NCBI RefSeq assembly: GCF_947172395.1
Contig: NC_069083.1
Location: 3,814,501-3,878,500, forward strand
Reading direction: 5' to 3'
DNA: 64,000 bases
DNA from: Bicyclus anynana
Lineage: Eukaryota; Arthropoda; Insecta; Lepidoptera; Nymphalidae
Position numbers and translations under genes: made by a program. Position 1 is the first letter of the stretch. The number at the start of each line of letters is the position of its first letter. The notes under the pieces were generated by a model, which was not told the DNA's origin, made no database searches, and saw nothing but the letters and a program-made list of their open reading frames with translations. Of this stretch, positions 11,454 to 21,300 are shown one piece after another.

Positions 11454-11821
11454 TCTCTTATAAATGACTATCTCACCAATCAGACACGAAAAATATTTCC
11501 CGAAAAAAGAGTACGTAAGTAACAATGTGATGTTCTTGGAGATTTCGTAATTTGTCGAGTTACTAGGTACATATAACTTGGCAAGTTCGTTGATGACACT
11601 CCCATGATATGCGAGCGACGGGGGGAAGGTCTGCGCGGGTATGAAATCGTGCACGTGGGGCATCGGGAGTATTACGAACCAAGCCAGGCTGCTTAGTCAA
11701 TCAGTCACTCAGTGATACTTTATATGTGACCTTTCGGTAACCAGCGCATCTGCGAGAATAATATAATAATTATTAGGTATAAGTATAATCTCTGCTCATA
11801 AAGGAGATAATCCTAAGAATC
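11454..11821. other. Non-coding stretch
   Basis: No family was recognised. A 96-codon minus-strand frame overlaps this and the Helitron-like piece, and its C-terminal part is simply Helitron-like sequence, so it is not a gene. Confidence 0.4.
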
Positions 11822-12154
11822 CAGTACTGGAACATTATCATAAAGTCTGATGAATAATGTACAAAGCTATCTCTTTACGTTAAATTGTAATACAGATATA
11901 TAAAAGGAGGTCAAACTTTTCAGTGGGGTAGGGTAGGGGTAGGGTAGGGGTAGGGTAGGGGTAGGGTAGGGGTAGGGTAGGGGTAGGGTAGGGGTAGGGT
12001 AGGGGTAGGGTAGGGGTAGGGTAGGGGTAGGGTAGGGGTAGGGTAGGGTACAGTACTGGTACATTATCATAAAGTCTGGTGAATAATGTACAAAGCTATC
12101 TCTTTACGTTAAATTGTAATACAGATATACAAAAGGAGGTCAAGTTTTCAGTGG
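11822..12154. repeat. 105-bp direct repeats enclosing a G-rich 11-bp minisatellite
   Basis: Copy one (11822-11926) and copy two (12051-12154) are nearly identical by eye, with about six differences. They enclose a block of about 11 units of GGGTAGGGGTA (11927-12050). The plus strand is G-rich, with runs of three and four G that could form quadruplexes. The 67-codon frame across it is only the repeat translated. Confidence 0.85.
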
Positions 12155-12459
12155 TTTTTCATAATATTCACAATGCAGTAATAACATGGCGCTCTACTAT
12201 ATTATTATCACTTCTCTATGCAAATTTAAACTACCTCGTTTTGCGTTCTGACGCTAACGAGTGCAGATATTATTTTCGTTGTTTGCTTTTAAAATCAAAT
12301 ATAATATAAAAGTTGGGGTATTACTAACGTACTCTTTGTGGCGTTTTGCGGAATAAATATTATTACTTGCTTTAATTTTGTTTAACGAATAAATATTTTT
12401 AACCTCAGAATACAGAAAACCAACGTGTAGGTAATAATTCAGGTTATATTTCTTTATGT

Positions 12460-12615
12460 TTACATCGGTACCGGGAAGGACGGTCGGCGAATGTAGGAGG
12501 TTTTAGTCCGTAGGGCGCCGAGTATCACATATTCAACGGTGAAGTCGGACATTGTCATCCAGGTTACCTGGATGTCATCCATGAGAATTTCCTCCTACAA
12601 TAAAGAAAAAAACAA
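12460..12615 (+). mobile_element. Possible R1-clade LINE 3' UTR remnant
   Basis: The segment around GGTTTTAGTCCGTAGGGCG, followed by an A-rich end at about 12600-12615, resembles the GGTTTTAGTGGGTA-type 3' UTR seen in the R1-clade element at 58880-59000. No coding sequence remains. The A-rich end meets the tail of a minus-strand LINE at 12615. The assignment rests on a short similarity. Confidence 0.35.
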
Positions 12616-13430
12616 AATCAAAATCAAAATCAAAAATCATTTATTTCAAGTAGGCTCAGTTTACAAGCACTTTTGACACGTCAGTTGACTATTTGTAAAG
12701 ATTCTATCACCGGTTCGGAAGGCAGGTTCTGCTGAGAAGATACCGGCAAGAAACTCAACAGTTGCCCTTTTGAAATGAAAAAGTCATACAGTATTATAAT
12801 TTACAATTGATAACAATTACAATTTCTTATAGTTTTACTTCCTGTGTGAAGGTGGAAGCTGATCCAACGGCCTCCAAGCATCTTTATCATTAAGGAACTC
12901 ATCAATGTTGTAGAACCCTCGACTAAGCAAATGTTTTTAGCACATTGCTTAAAACTATGCATTGGCAGGTCCATCACAGTCTTGGGGATCTTATTATAGA
13001 AGAGTAAACCCAAACAGTTGCCCTTTTGAAATGAAAAAGTCATACAGTATTATAATTTACAATTGATAACAATTACAATTTCTTATAGTTTTACTTCCTG
13101 TGTGAAGGTGGAAGCTGATCCAACGGCCTCCAAGCATCTTTATCATTAAGGAACTCATCAATGTTGTAGTACCCTCGACTAAGCAAATGTTTTTAGCACA
13201 TTGCTTAAAGCTATGCATTGGCAGGTCCATCACAGTCTTGGGGATCTTATTATAGAAGAGTAAACCCAAACCTACAAAAGATATTTTTACTCTTTGGAGA
13301 CGATATGCAGAAATAACTAACTTATGCCCGTGTCTAGTAAGACGTGGGCTTAAATCTCCTTTTCTTTTGTACAAATTAATATTTTGTCTTACATATACTA
13401 TACTTTTATATATATACTGTTATATATATA
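12605..13430 (-). mobile_element. 5'-truncated LINE (CR1-like) 3' fragment with internal tandem duplication
   Basis: On the minus strand there is the C-terminal end of an ORF2-like protein (about 100 codons, 13374 to 13057, containing LGLLFYNKIPKTVMDLP), a 3' UTR, and a terminal series of GATTTT-like units at 12612-12640. No reverse transcriptase core remains. A 256-bp block is tandemly duplicated (12761-13016 and 13017-13272). The clade is uncertain; CR1-like is suggested by the short-unit tail. Confidence 0.6.
12761..13272. repeat. 256-bp tandem direct duplication inside the LINE fragment
   Basis: Two head-to-tail copies differ at only about two positions by eye (for example GTAGAACCC against GTAGTACCC). 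This is a young local duplication that arose after the LINE inserted. Confidence 0.9.
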
Positions 13431-13744
13431 CAGGCTACTGTTAGTATACCTATTTCTTTAAACTTTTGACGAAGGGACACGCGTGATTTTAATTGATATT
13501 ATTTATAACAAAAACAAAAATGGTTTTATTTTTTTTAATTTTCCACTTTGTTATATTGTTCAATTCTTCTATTAATTTTATTACAATTGATCAAACGGAG
13601 TTTGCGTTTTACTGACCGCATTTTGTATAAATAATAATCTTTTCTTTTCGTAATTTTTTATATTTATGCAAGTTTTCTGATGTCTAACATTCCAATTCTG
13701 ATTCCAAGCAGCGTTGTTTACTAACTGAAATATATGAATGTTGT
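13430..13744. other. AT-rich non-coding stretch
   Basis: No gene or known repeat was recognised. It may hold the upstream remnant of the LINE to its left. Confidence 0.4.
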
Positions 13745-13855
13745 AGTTCTCAAGAGAGAGGTCCTGGCTTTGATCCCCAGGTCACGTAAGTTTAGTATTT
13801 ATAGGTCTTGGCTTGTTACCGGCCATAACGTATACCGCCAAGCAATTTAATTGCA
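13745..13855 (+). mobile_element. tRNA-derived SINE (family A), degenerate fragment
   Basis: A GAGGTCCTGGCTTTGATCCC segment is followed by a shortened ACCGGCC...TACCGCCAAGCAATTTA block. This keeps the order of family A with large deletions. Confidence 0.45.
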
Positions 13856-13865
13856 ATAAATTGCT

Positions 13866-13942
13866 TGCGTGGTTCCCGTTTCCGTAGGAATACTCCTACG
13901 GAACGGGAACCACGCGGGTGAAACCGCGCGGCGTTAGCTAGT
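13866..13942 (+). mobile_element. Helitron-like end with a head-to-head hairpin
   Basis: A 23-nt arm (13867-13889) pairs with 13894-13915, leaving a 4-nt loop and one bulge. It is followed by GGTGAAACCGCGCGGCGTTAGCTAGTT, given here as a mixed motif of terminal type. The single-copy relatives are at 35591-35783 and 37351-37550, so the hairpin is a palindromic duplication of that end. Confidence 0.5.
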
Positions 13943-14149
13943 TAAATATACAAAATTACCAGGCGTTTCAACGTAAATAACATGTTTATTATACACAGCT
14001 CCAAGTATACAAAGCCGGCACAGTAAGTCCTTTGACGAGGGTATTACTGCGTCCAGGATCTCTCGAGTTAAAATTAATCCTTAATAGCAGTTTAAGAGTA
14101 AACGTAGGAGGTTTAAGTTAACGGCATATTAATTTGATGATATGTGAAA

Positions 14150-14300
14150 CATAACTTGCTTACTATGATTGCGAACTCCAAGTGCTGACGACGATTGCCG
14201 GTGTGCGGAAAAACTTAACCGAGTTTATGTCTCACTGATTAGTTATATTAAGAATAGTTAAAAAAATGTATATTTATATATAAATAAAGTAAATAAATAA
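14150..14300 (+). mobile_element. CR1-like LINE 3' UTR, strongly 5'-truncated
   Basis: The segment beginning GAACTCCAAGTGCTGACGAC and ending in ATAAATAAAG-type units matches, in the opposite orientation, the 3' UTR of the element at 36210-36885. No coding part remains. Confidence 0.65.
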
Positions 14301-14446
14301 CTAGGAATATGAGGTAATATTACACCACTGCCTTTAAAGCGATGTAGACACTGCAGCACAGGCGCTCCTATTCTTCGCTTTATAAATAGCACATTTTTGT
14401 ATTTTCGAATTCGGTTGACTTTTTGTTTTTGAAGTAAGTAAAAAAG

Positions 14447-14604
14447 TTTTTTTTTTATTCTCTACAAGTTAGCCCTTGACTACAATCTCACCTGATGGTA
14501 AGTGATGATGCAATCTAAGATGGAAGCGGGATCCTTTCGGTTTCTACACGACATCGTACCGGAACGCTAAATCACTTGGCGGTACGTCTTTCGCGATAGG
14601 GTGG
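14447..14604 (-). mobile_element. tRNA-derived SINE (family A), 3' part
   Basis: It starts at the T-run (the tail on the minus strand) and runs to the CGGTACGTC block. The tRNA head and part of the body are absent, with a small deletion near 14530. Confidence 0.8.
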
Positions 14605-14858
14605 TATATTTAACTATCATGATTGTACTTCATGAATTTCAGTAATTTGTTGCGACACCTACCTCGACTGGTACCAGGCAACTACCTCGATTGGTGCACT
14701 CAGGTGCTGCCTGGTGCCAGGCAACTCTTTAAGGGTTTCGTATTAGGGTAGACCGAGATACTATTATTAAGACTCCGCTGTACGTCCGTCTGTCACAAGG
14801 CTGTATCTAATGAACTGTAATAGTTAGACAGTTAAAATTTTCACGGATGATTTCGATA

Positions 14859-14937
14859 GTAAGTGATGATGCAGTCTAAAATGGAGGCTAACTTGTTAGG
14901 AGGAGGATGAAAATCCAGATTTCATCCTCCTCCTAAC
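14859..14937 (-). mobile_element. tRNA-derived SINE (family A), rearranged fragment with perfect hairpin
   Basis: A piece of the family A body is joined to its own inverted copy. The 18-nt arms 14895-14912 and 14920-14937 pair perfectly around a 7-nt loop. Confidence 0.7.
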
Positions 14938-14947
14938 AATCCAGATC

Positions 14948-15156
14948 GCAGACTTCACACACAGAGATAATTAAGATAATTCTCTGGTATGCAGGTTTCC
15001 TCACGATGTTTTTCCTTCACCGATTGAGACACGTGATATTTAATTTCTTAAAATGCACACAACTGAAACATGGAGGTACATGCCCCGGACTGGATTTGAA
15101 CCCACACCCTCCGGAATCAGAGGCAGAGGTCATATCCACTGAGCTATCACGGCTCT
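14948..15156 (-). mobile_element. tRNA-derived SINE (family B), 5' two-thirds
   Basis: The tRNA-like head lies at the right (GGGCTATCACGG-type end) and the body follows to the left. The CAT-rich 3' third is missing and replaced by the rearranged family A fragment. Confidence 0.85.
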
Positions 15157-15972
15157 AATACTAAATTTAAGTAAAGTATGATTTTTGTTCAAGCTACCAA
15201 AGTCAAATACCAAAACAAATAGGTATTATTCTTGCTACCATTCCACGTGGGCTATTATTTAAAGCTATTAGGATAAGTTAGCTTAAGGTTTTTATTGTAT
15301 TGTTGAATATTTTTCATTAAAAAAAAAAACAAATAATTTAATTAAAATAGAACAGATAAGATAAATAATTCAAACATAGATAACAAGTGCGAAAAAAATT
15401 GCGCAACTTGTTAGCGTAACGAGAGAGAAACGTGACAAGTAAAGCTTTGATGGCGGCAAAAAATCCTCAACATAATTACACTTGCCATGTAAATTTAAAG
15501 GACTTCCCATAATAATTAATATACACATTTCTCGCTTCGATTCTATTTAATGTTTGTGCACACGACTTTGACGGTAGTGGCGTGGTAATAAGTCGTATTT
15601 TCCCGTGTACCCAACAGGTTTGGGCTTGTTTCAGCGGTGTTTTCATTAAGGCTCTATCAAGAGCCTTTAAAGTTTAATTGAGTTGTGGATTTCAGTAACT
15701 AACGACTATCGGAAACTAACAAACTGAATTAAGAAATTTCGTATTTTCACTCAAGGACTCGATTTATATAACGAATAGATTTACTGTACGTATACTCAGA
15801 ATTCAATTTATTAAACCTACTTGTTGGCGGATATCATGAATTGATATATGTACTAATAATTATTTCCGAAGTCGCGATTACGATGCGCTAGTTATCGTGC
15901 TAGGATTAACGCACCCACGAAACTAGAAAAGGAAAAATAACATTATAATATTATCTACTTATTGATCACTTT
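15157..15972. other. AT-rich non-coding stretch
   Basis: No gene or family was recognised. There are A-runs at 15320-15330. Confidence 0.4.
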
Positions 15973-16384
15973 CACGGCCTCCGTGGCGCTGTGGTATGCG
16001 CGGTGGATTTACAAAACGGAGGTCCTAGGTTCGATCCTCTCCTCCTCTCTCCTGGGCTCGGCAGATTGAGATTTTCTTAATTTGTCCAGATCAGAAGTCA
16101 GAGGTCCTGGGCTCAATCCCCAGCTGGGCTGGTTGAGGCTTTCTTAATGGTCCAGGTCTGGCTGTTGGGCGGCTTCGGCCGTGGCTAGTTACCACCCTAC
16201 CGGCAAAGACGTACTGCCAAGTCATTTAGCGTTCCGGTACGATGTCGTGTAGAAACCGAAAGGGGTGTGGATTTTCATCCTCCTAACAAGTTAGCCCGCT
16301 TCCATCTTAGACAGCATCATCACTTACCATCAGGTGATATTGTAGTCAAGGGCTAACTTGTAAAGAATAAAAAAAATAAAAAAA
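15973..16384 (+). mobile_element. tRNA-derived SINE (family A), chimeric with duplicated head segment
   Basis: A family A head starts at 15973. After the first TTTGTCCAGATC at about 16080, a second head-derived piece appears (GAGGTCCTGGGCTCAATCCC) before the single body and the A-rich tail. The element is therefore about 80 bp longer than the other full copies. Template switching during reverse transcription, or unequal crossover, would give this. Confidence 0.8.
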
Positions 16385-16392
16385 GGAGAGGA

Positions 16393-16596
16393 AATAGTCC
16401 ACCACGCTGGCCATTGCGGATTATTAGACTTCACACACGCAGAGATTTAAGAAAATTTTCTAGTATGCAAGTTTCCTCACGATGATTTTCCTTCACCGTT
16501 TGAGACACGTGATATTTAATTTCTTATGCATACGACTGTAATGTTGGAGGCGCATGCCCGGAGGCAGAGGTCATATCCACTGGACTATCACGTCTC
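16393..16596 (-). mobile_element. tRNA-derived SINE (family B), head damaged
   Basis: The body and part of the head are present, but the B box is lost in a small deletion near 16560. The CAT-rich 3' end is absent. Confidence 0.8.
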
Positions 16597-16923
16597 GTTC
16601 GTTGGCTACACAAAGTAAATGTCACAGTGTAGTTCCCCATATGGTTAATTGCCGCAGTTTCCAATAAGGCAGCGACATCAAACGCGCGGGTCCAGCACCG
16701 ACCACGCCCGCGCCATCACACGCTGTAATTTGGACCGAACTGTATAATAATGTATTCCTATGTTAATGTGTTCGATTACACGTCACCCTGTAGTTTAATT
16801 GCTAGTCTAAGCCACTGTGTGTTGAGGAGTTCTCTTAATGACTGCCTTAGGAACGTTATTATTAAGTGCTTTTTGTGTTTTAGATGGTTTTATTTTGTTA
16901 GGAAAATATACTTAGGCACAACT
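16597..16923. other. Non-coding stretch with a GC-rich patch
   Basis: A patch at 16670-16735 is GC-rich against AT-rich surroundings. An 82-codon frame (16750-16998) runs into the next SINE and has no recognisable motif. Confidence 0.4.
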
Positions 16924-17041
16924 ATTATCATCATCATTGTCAACCCATATTCGGCTCACTGCAGAGCTCAAGTCTCCTCTCAGAATGGGAGGGGTTAGGC
17001 CAATAGTCCACCACGCTGGCCCAATGCGGATTGGCAGACTT
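16924..17041 (-). mobile_element. tRNA-derived SINE (family B), 3' third only
   Basis: The CAT-rich end and the TATTCGGCTCACTGC segment through to GGATTGGCAGACTT are present; the rest is absent. Confidence 0.85.
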
Positions 17042-17305
17042 AACTTTACTAATTACTAATTAATACAATTAATAGGTAATTAGCACAATTATGCCTTTAT
17101 GATCGAGAGTCTGTATTTTTCTGTTTTTATAAAGTCCGTTAAAAAAACTCTCGTGCGAATAAATGGGCTTATTGTGTTATTTCTAATCACCTGATATCAA
17201 CATCTTTGATTTAGCTATTTGATGCAGTCGTCTTTTCTTCTTTATTGGGAAGTTAAATAGATCTTAAGCATCATAATCCGACTAAATGATGTTAAATTGA
17301 TGATG

Positions 17306-17310
17306 AACTT
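17306..17310. repeat. Target-site duplication (left) of the BEL/Pao element
   Basis: AACTT precedes the left LTR and recurs directly after the right LTR (24100-24104). Five bases is the usual size for BEL/Pao integration. Confidence 0.9.
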
Positions 17311-17587
17311 TGTGCGTTCGCACATAAGAAATTACTACACTTTTTGCTTGAACTGATTTATTTTGTTTTCCACAAATTCGTAACATTAAATATGACAATA
17401 AATATAATACTTTTACTAATTTACTAATTCTTCATAAAATGTTTTAAGGTGTACACGTTGTTAAGATTGTTCTTTCTTTGTTCGCGTTGAAAGTCGACGT
17501 GTATTCTATTTGACGTATTGGGAGTTACAGCGCCCTCTTGTGTCCTCTCCGTACATCAGTTCGCGAATATGAATTAGCGCGCGAACA
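17311..17587 (-). repeat. 3' LTR of the BEL/Pao element
   Basis: This LTR is 277 bp with TG...CA ends. On the minus strand an AATAAA lies at 17357-17362, a plausible polyadenylation signal, and a TATA-like AT-rich stretch lies upstream near 17400. It is identical by eye to 23823-24099. Confidence 0.93.
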
Positions 17588-17618
17588 TACACCCGGCCCT
17601 GGGAAGCTGCGTCAGAAG

Positions 17619-18383
17619 CTAAAGCTTCTCAGAAGAAAGATTGTTGCGCAACACGCAAATTCGGTTTAATGCGCGGCGCACGATTCCCTTTGAAGTTCTG
17701 ACGTCTGCAACTCGTGGCACCCCGTCGTCTCCAGGATAAAGTCGCTCTATGCGCCCCAAGCGCCAGTAGAGAGGTGGTAGGTTTTCCTCTTTGAGCACAA
17801 CCAAGTCGTCCACCTGAAGCTCGATAGACTTTCCGCGCCATTTTGCTCTTGTTTGTAATTCAGAGATGTACTCCAAGCTCCAGCGTTTCCAGAAATTTTG
17901 TCGCATTTGTTCTATTCGCTGGAATCTGTCGAGACGATTGAAATTAGCGTGTTCAAGACTAGGAGAAGGCAGTGAAGTTAAGGGTCTACCAATTAAAAAA
18001 TGGCCTGGAGTGAGGGGATAGTAATCGTGAGGTGAAGAGCTTAAGGGATAAAGAGGACGGCTATTCAGGATTGCCTCTATTTGCGTAAATAAGGACGTTA
18101 GTTCCTCAAAAGTCAGGTGGTTGTTTCCTAATATCCTATTTAAGTGGAATTTCGCGGACTTGACACCGGCTTCCATCAGACCGTTGAAGTGAGGTGCGTA
18201 TGGTGGAGAGAAGCAAAAATCGATGCCCTCGTTGGCGGCAAAATCTTTGATCGCTTTATTATTCGAGCTAAAGAATTGCTTGATTTCTTTCGCAGCTGAC
18301 GTAAAATTTGTGGCGTTGTCACTGTGAATGACCTTTGGACGCCCTCTGCGTGCTATTAATCTATTTAGCGTTTGGATGAAGGC
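17619..18383 (-). pseudogene. Integrase C-terminal half, frameshifted off gag-pol
   Basis: This frame holds the rest of the BEL/Pao integrase and is open from about 18383. The first Met gives 185 residues from 18176. The upstream part carries the region of the second catalytic Asp. The residue after Met1 (Glu2, in a MEAGVKSAKFH context) is in the position of the catalytic Glu. It is followed by LNSRPL, then PLTPGHFLIGRPL, and a C-terminal DUF5641-like region with DDLVVLKEENLPPLYWRLGR. All are typical of Pao integrases. It is one base out of frame with the 1,483-residue polyprotein. The shift lies between 18381 and 18393, between the first and second catalytic Asp. It would not be translated without frameshifting or correction. 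Confidence 0.85.
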
Positions 18384-21300
18384 ATTTTACTTAGTTCTGA
18401 AACAACCTCTAAATGTACGCATTTATACTTAAAACAAATAAAAACGCACAAGTAGCATTTGGTAATTTTGCAACCACGACCCTTGCGATCCGTGATCATA
18501 TATGGCCCAGCGAAGTCGCAGCCTACGACAAGGAAAGGAAAATCTGGCGTTAGTCTATCAGAAGGTAAGTTGCCCATGATATTTTTACTTGATCGCCCTT
18601 GGAAACGCCTACAAACGATGCAGTTTAAGACAGTACGTCGCGCCAGGTTTCTGCCATTAATAGGCCAGAAGCGAGTTCTGATAGATGCTAGCAGAGCTTG
18701 TGGACCAGCATGCATCAGTTTGAGATGTTCCTGTTCAAATAAAAGTTTCGTTAAATGATGCTTAACACTTAACAACATGGGATGTTTCATATCGAAGGCG
18801 TAGTCTGAGGCTTGTATGCGTCCGCCTACTCTAATTATTCCTTCGTGAATAAAAGGATTAAGTGCCACAATATTTGATTTCGGATTTAAAGACCTTTTCT
18901 TTATTAATGCGTCATATTCTTTAGGAAATGATTCTAATTGGGAAATGTATATTAATTTATTCAACGCATTAGTAAGCTCAGAAGCTGATAGGGATCCGCT
19001 AAGTTTATTTTTTGTGTTTTGACAGTTGTGTAAAAATCTATTAACGTAACCGAATATGTATTGTAGTGTTTTTAATTTAGAATATCGTTCAATATTAAAA
19101 CTGGAGATTTCTGCATCAGTTGTTTCTGCAACATGAGCTTTAACCTCTGGCAAGTCGCTCGTCTTAATATTAGGCTGAAACTGAGATAGAGGCCACTGGG
19201 ACTCCGACAAAGATAGAAAGGCGGGTCCATGCCACCACAGATCGCAATTCGCAACCTCCTTTGGATCAACGCCGCGGGATACTAAATCAGCTGGATTGTG
19301 ACTTGTGGAAACGTGATGCCATGAAGTAGTCTCAGTTAGCTCTCGGATAGTGGCGACTCTATTAGCCACAAAGGTTTTAAGGTTTTTAGAGCCAACTCGT
19401 AACCAAGCTAATACAATACTTGAGTCGGTCCAATACACAATGCGTGCTATTTTACAACGTAAAGCTTGTATTACGGTAGAACTCATTTCGGCAGCGAGTA
19501 GAGCGCCCGAGAGTTCGAGACGAGGAATTGTTGTAGGTGAGGAGGCGGGAGCAACGCGTGATTTAGCGCAAAGCAAGTTTACACGTACCTGTCCCTGTTG
19601 ATCCATAGATCGAAGGTAGATGCAGGCACCATAGGCGCGTTGTGAAGCATCGCAAAAACAATGCATTTCGATGCTGATTGGGTTTGAAATTAAAGTCAGC
19701 CTAGGAATAGCCAAAGAAGAAATAGATTGAAGACCATCTGTGAAAGTCTTCCATGATTTGACCACTTCTTTGGGGGCTGGATCATCCCAGTCAAGTTTTA
19801 GAGACCATAGGGTTTGAATCAAAATTTTGGGAACGATAGTGCACAAAGATAGGAGGCCCAAAGGGTCAAAGAGCTTGAAAGTGGAAGAAAGAATAGTACG
19901 CTTGGTGACTGAGACGGGAATATTTATATTTAAGGGAAATTTCAATATATCCTGATTAGGGTCCCAGCTTAGACCTAGGGTATTAGTAGTTTCACTAATT
20001 ACGAGATTACCGTTAGATTGAATTGTCTCTGACGATAGTAAAGATGGTAGATTAGATCGGTACTTGCGCAAGTTAAAGCCTGCCTTAGCTAGGTTTTCGG
20101 AAACAGACTGCTGGATATGGCGAAGATCGTCCTTGTTATCATGACCTGTTAATAGATCGTCGACATAAAAGTCGGTTTGTATAATGTTTTTTGTGACAGG
20201 ATCATCACACTCTTCCCCGACTTGCCAGAGGCAGCGCGTTGCAAGAAAACTTGCACTAGCGAAACCGTAAGTAACCGTTTTAAGCCTGAGAGTTTGTAAA
20301 GGTTTGTCTTCCGAATCACGCCATAGTATAAGCTGCAAATTTTGATCAGACTCATGCACTAAAATCTGTCTATACATCTTTTCAATATCGGCTGATAATA
20401 CATAACGATACTGACGGAATCTAATTAAAATATTAAAGAGTGAGTCTTGAATCGTAGGACCTACCATTTGTATGTCGTTTATTGACATATTATATATTCC
20501 CGTACGCGCTGATGCGTCATATACCACGCGAAGCCGTGTCGATTCGCTATCGCGGAGGACGGGATGATGCGGAATAAAATAGCCTCCCTCAGGTCGGTCG
20601 ACTTGTGAAACTGAAAGATGTCCTAGGTTAGCATACTCATTTATAAAATCTACGTAAGCGTTTTTAAGCTCAGGTTGCTTACAAAATCTACGTTCTAGAT
20701 TTAAAAATCTCTTTTTTGCCATATGATAAGAGTCTCCTAGACGTTCCGGGTTGTCAGTGAGCGGAAGCTTAACACAAAAACGCCCATCGTTACTTCGTGT
20801 TGTGTGTTTTAAGAAGTGCTGTTCGCAATCTTTCTCCGTATCGGTAAGTAACGGTTTTTGTGGTAAGCTTTCCAGTTCCCAAAATCTTTTCAAGTCACTG
20901 TGTAAATCGACTAAGCAGCTATTGAGTTCATTATTATTGGCTACATTAGCATAATGACATTGAAATGTTTTTTTGTTGATGTCATGAGGGTAGTGCATGG
21001 GACCTGCGATGAGCCAGCCTAGTTTAGATTGACGTAGAATAGGATTACCCTTACCTAAAGAGTGCTGTTTGAACAATATTAAATCCCAAAAGACGTCAGC
21101 ACCGAGGAGTAATCCTATTTCAGCAGGCTCAAAAAAGCTGGGGTCTGCAAGCTCATATGACTTTAAATTTAAGTGTGTAGTGTCTATAAAAGACTTAGGT
21201 ATTTTGCCTGCTATTTTTGGGATAACTAAGCAGGACAAAATTGAATTAAATGCACTCAGCTTGGACTGAAGGCGAATCTCGCACCGTTCAGCGCCGAGCT

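Noticed and set aside
11867..12070. 67-codon Pro/Tyr/Thr/Leu repeat protein
   Set aside because: It is only the 11-bp minisatellite translated; 11 is not divisible by three, so the apparent protein period is 33 bp.
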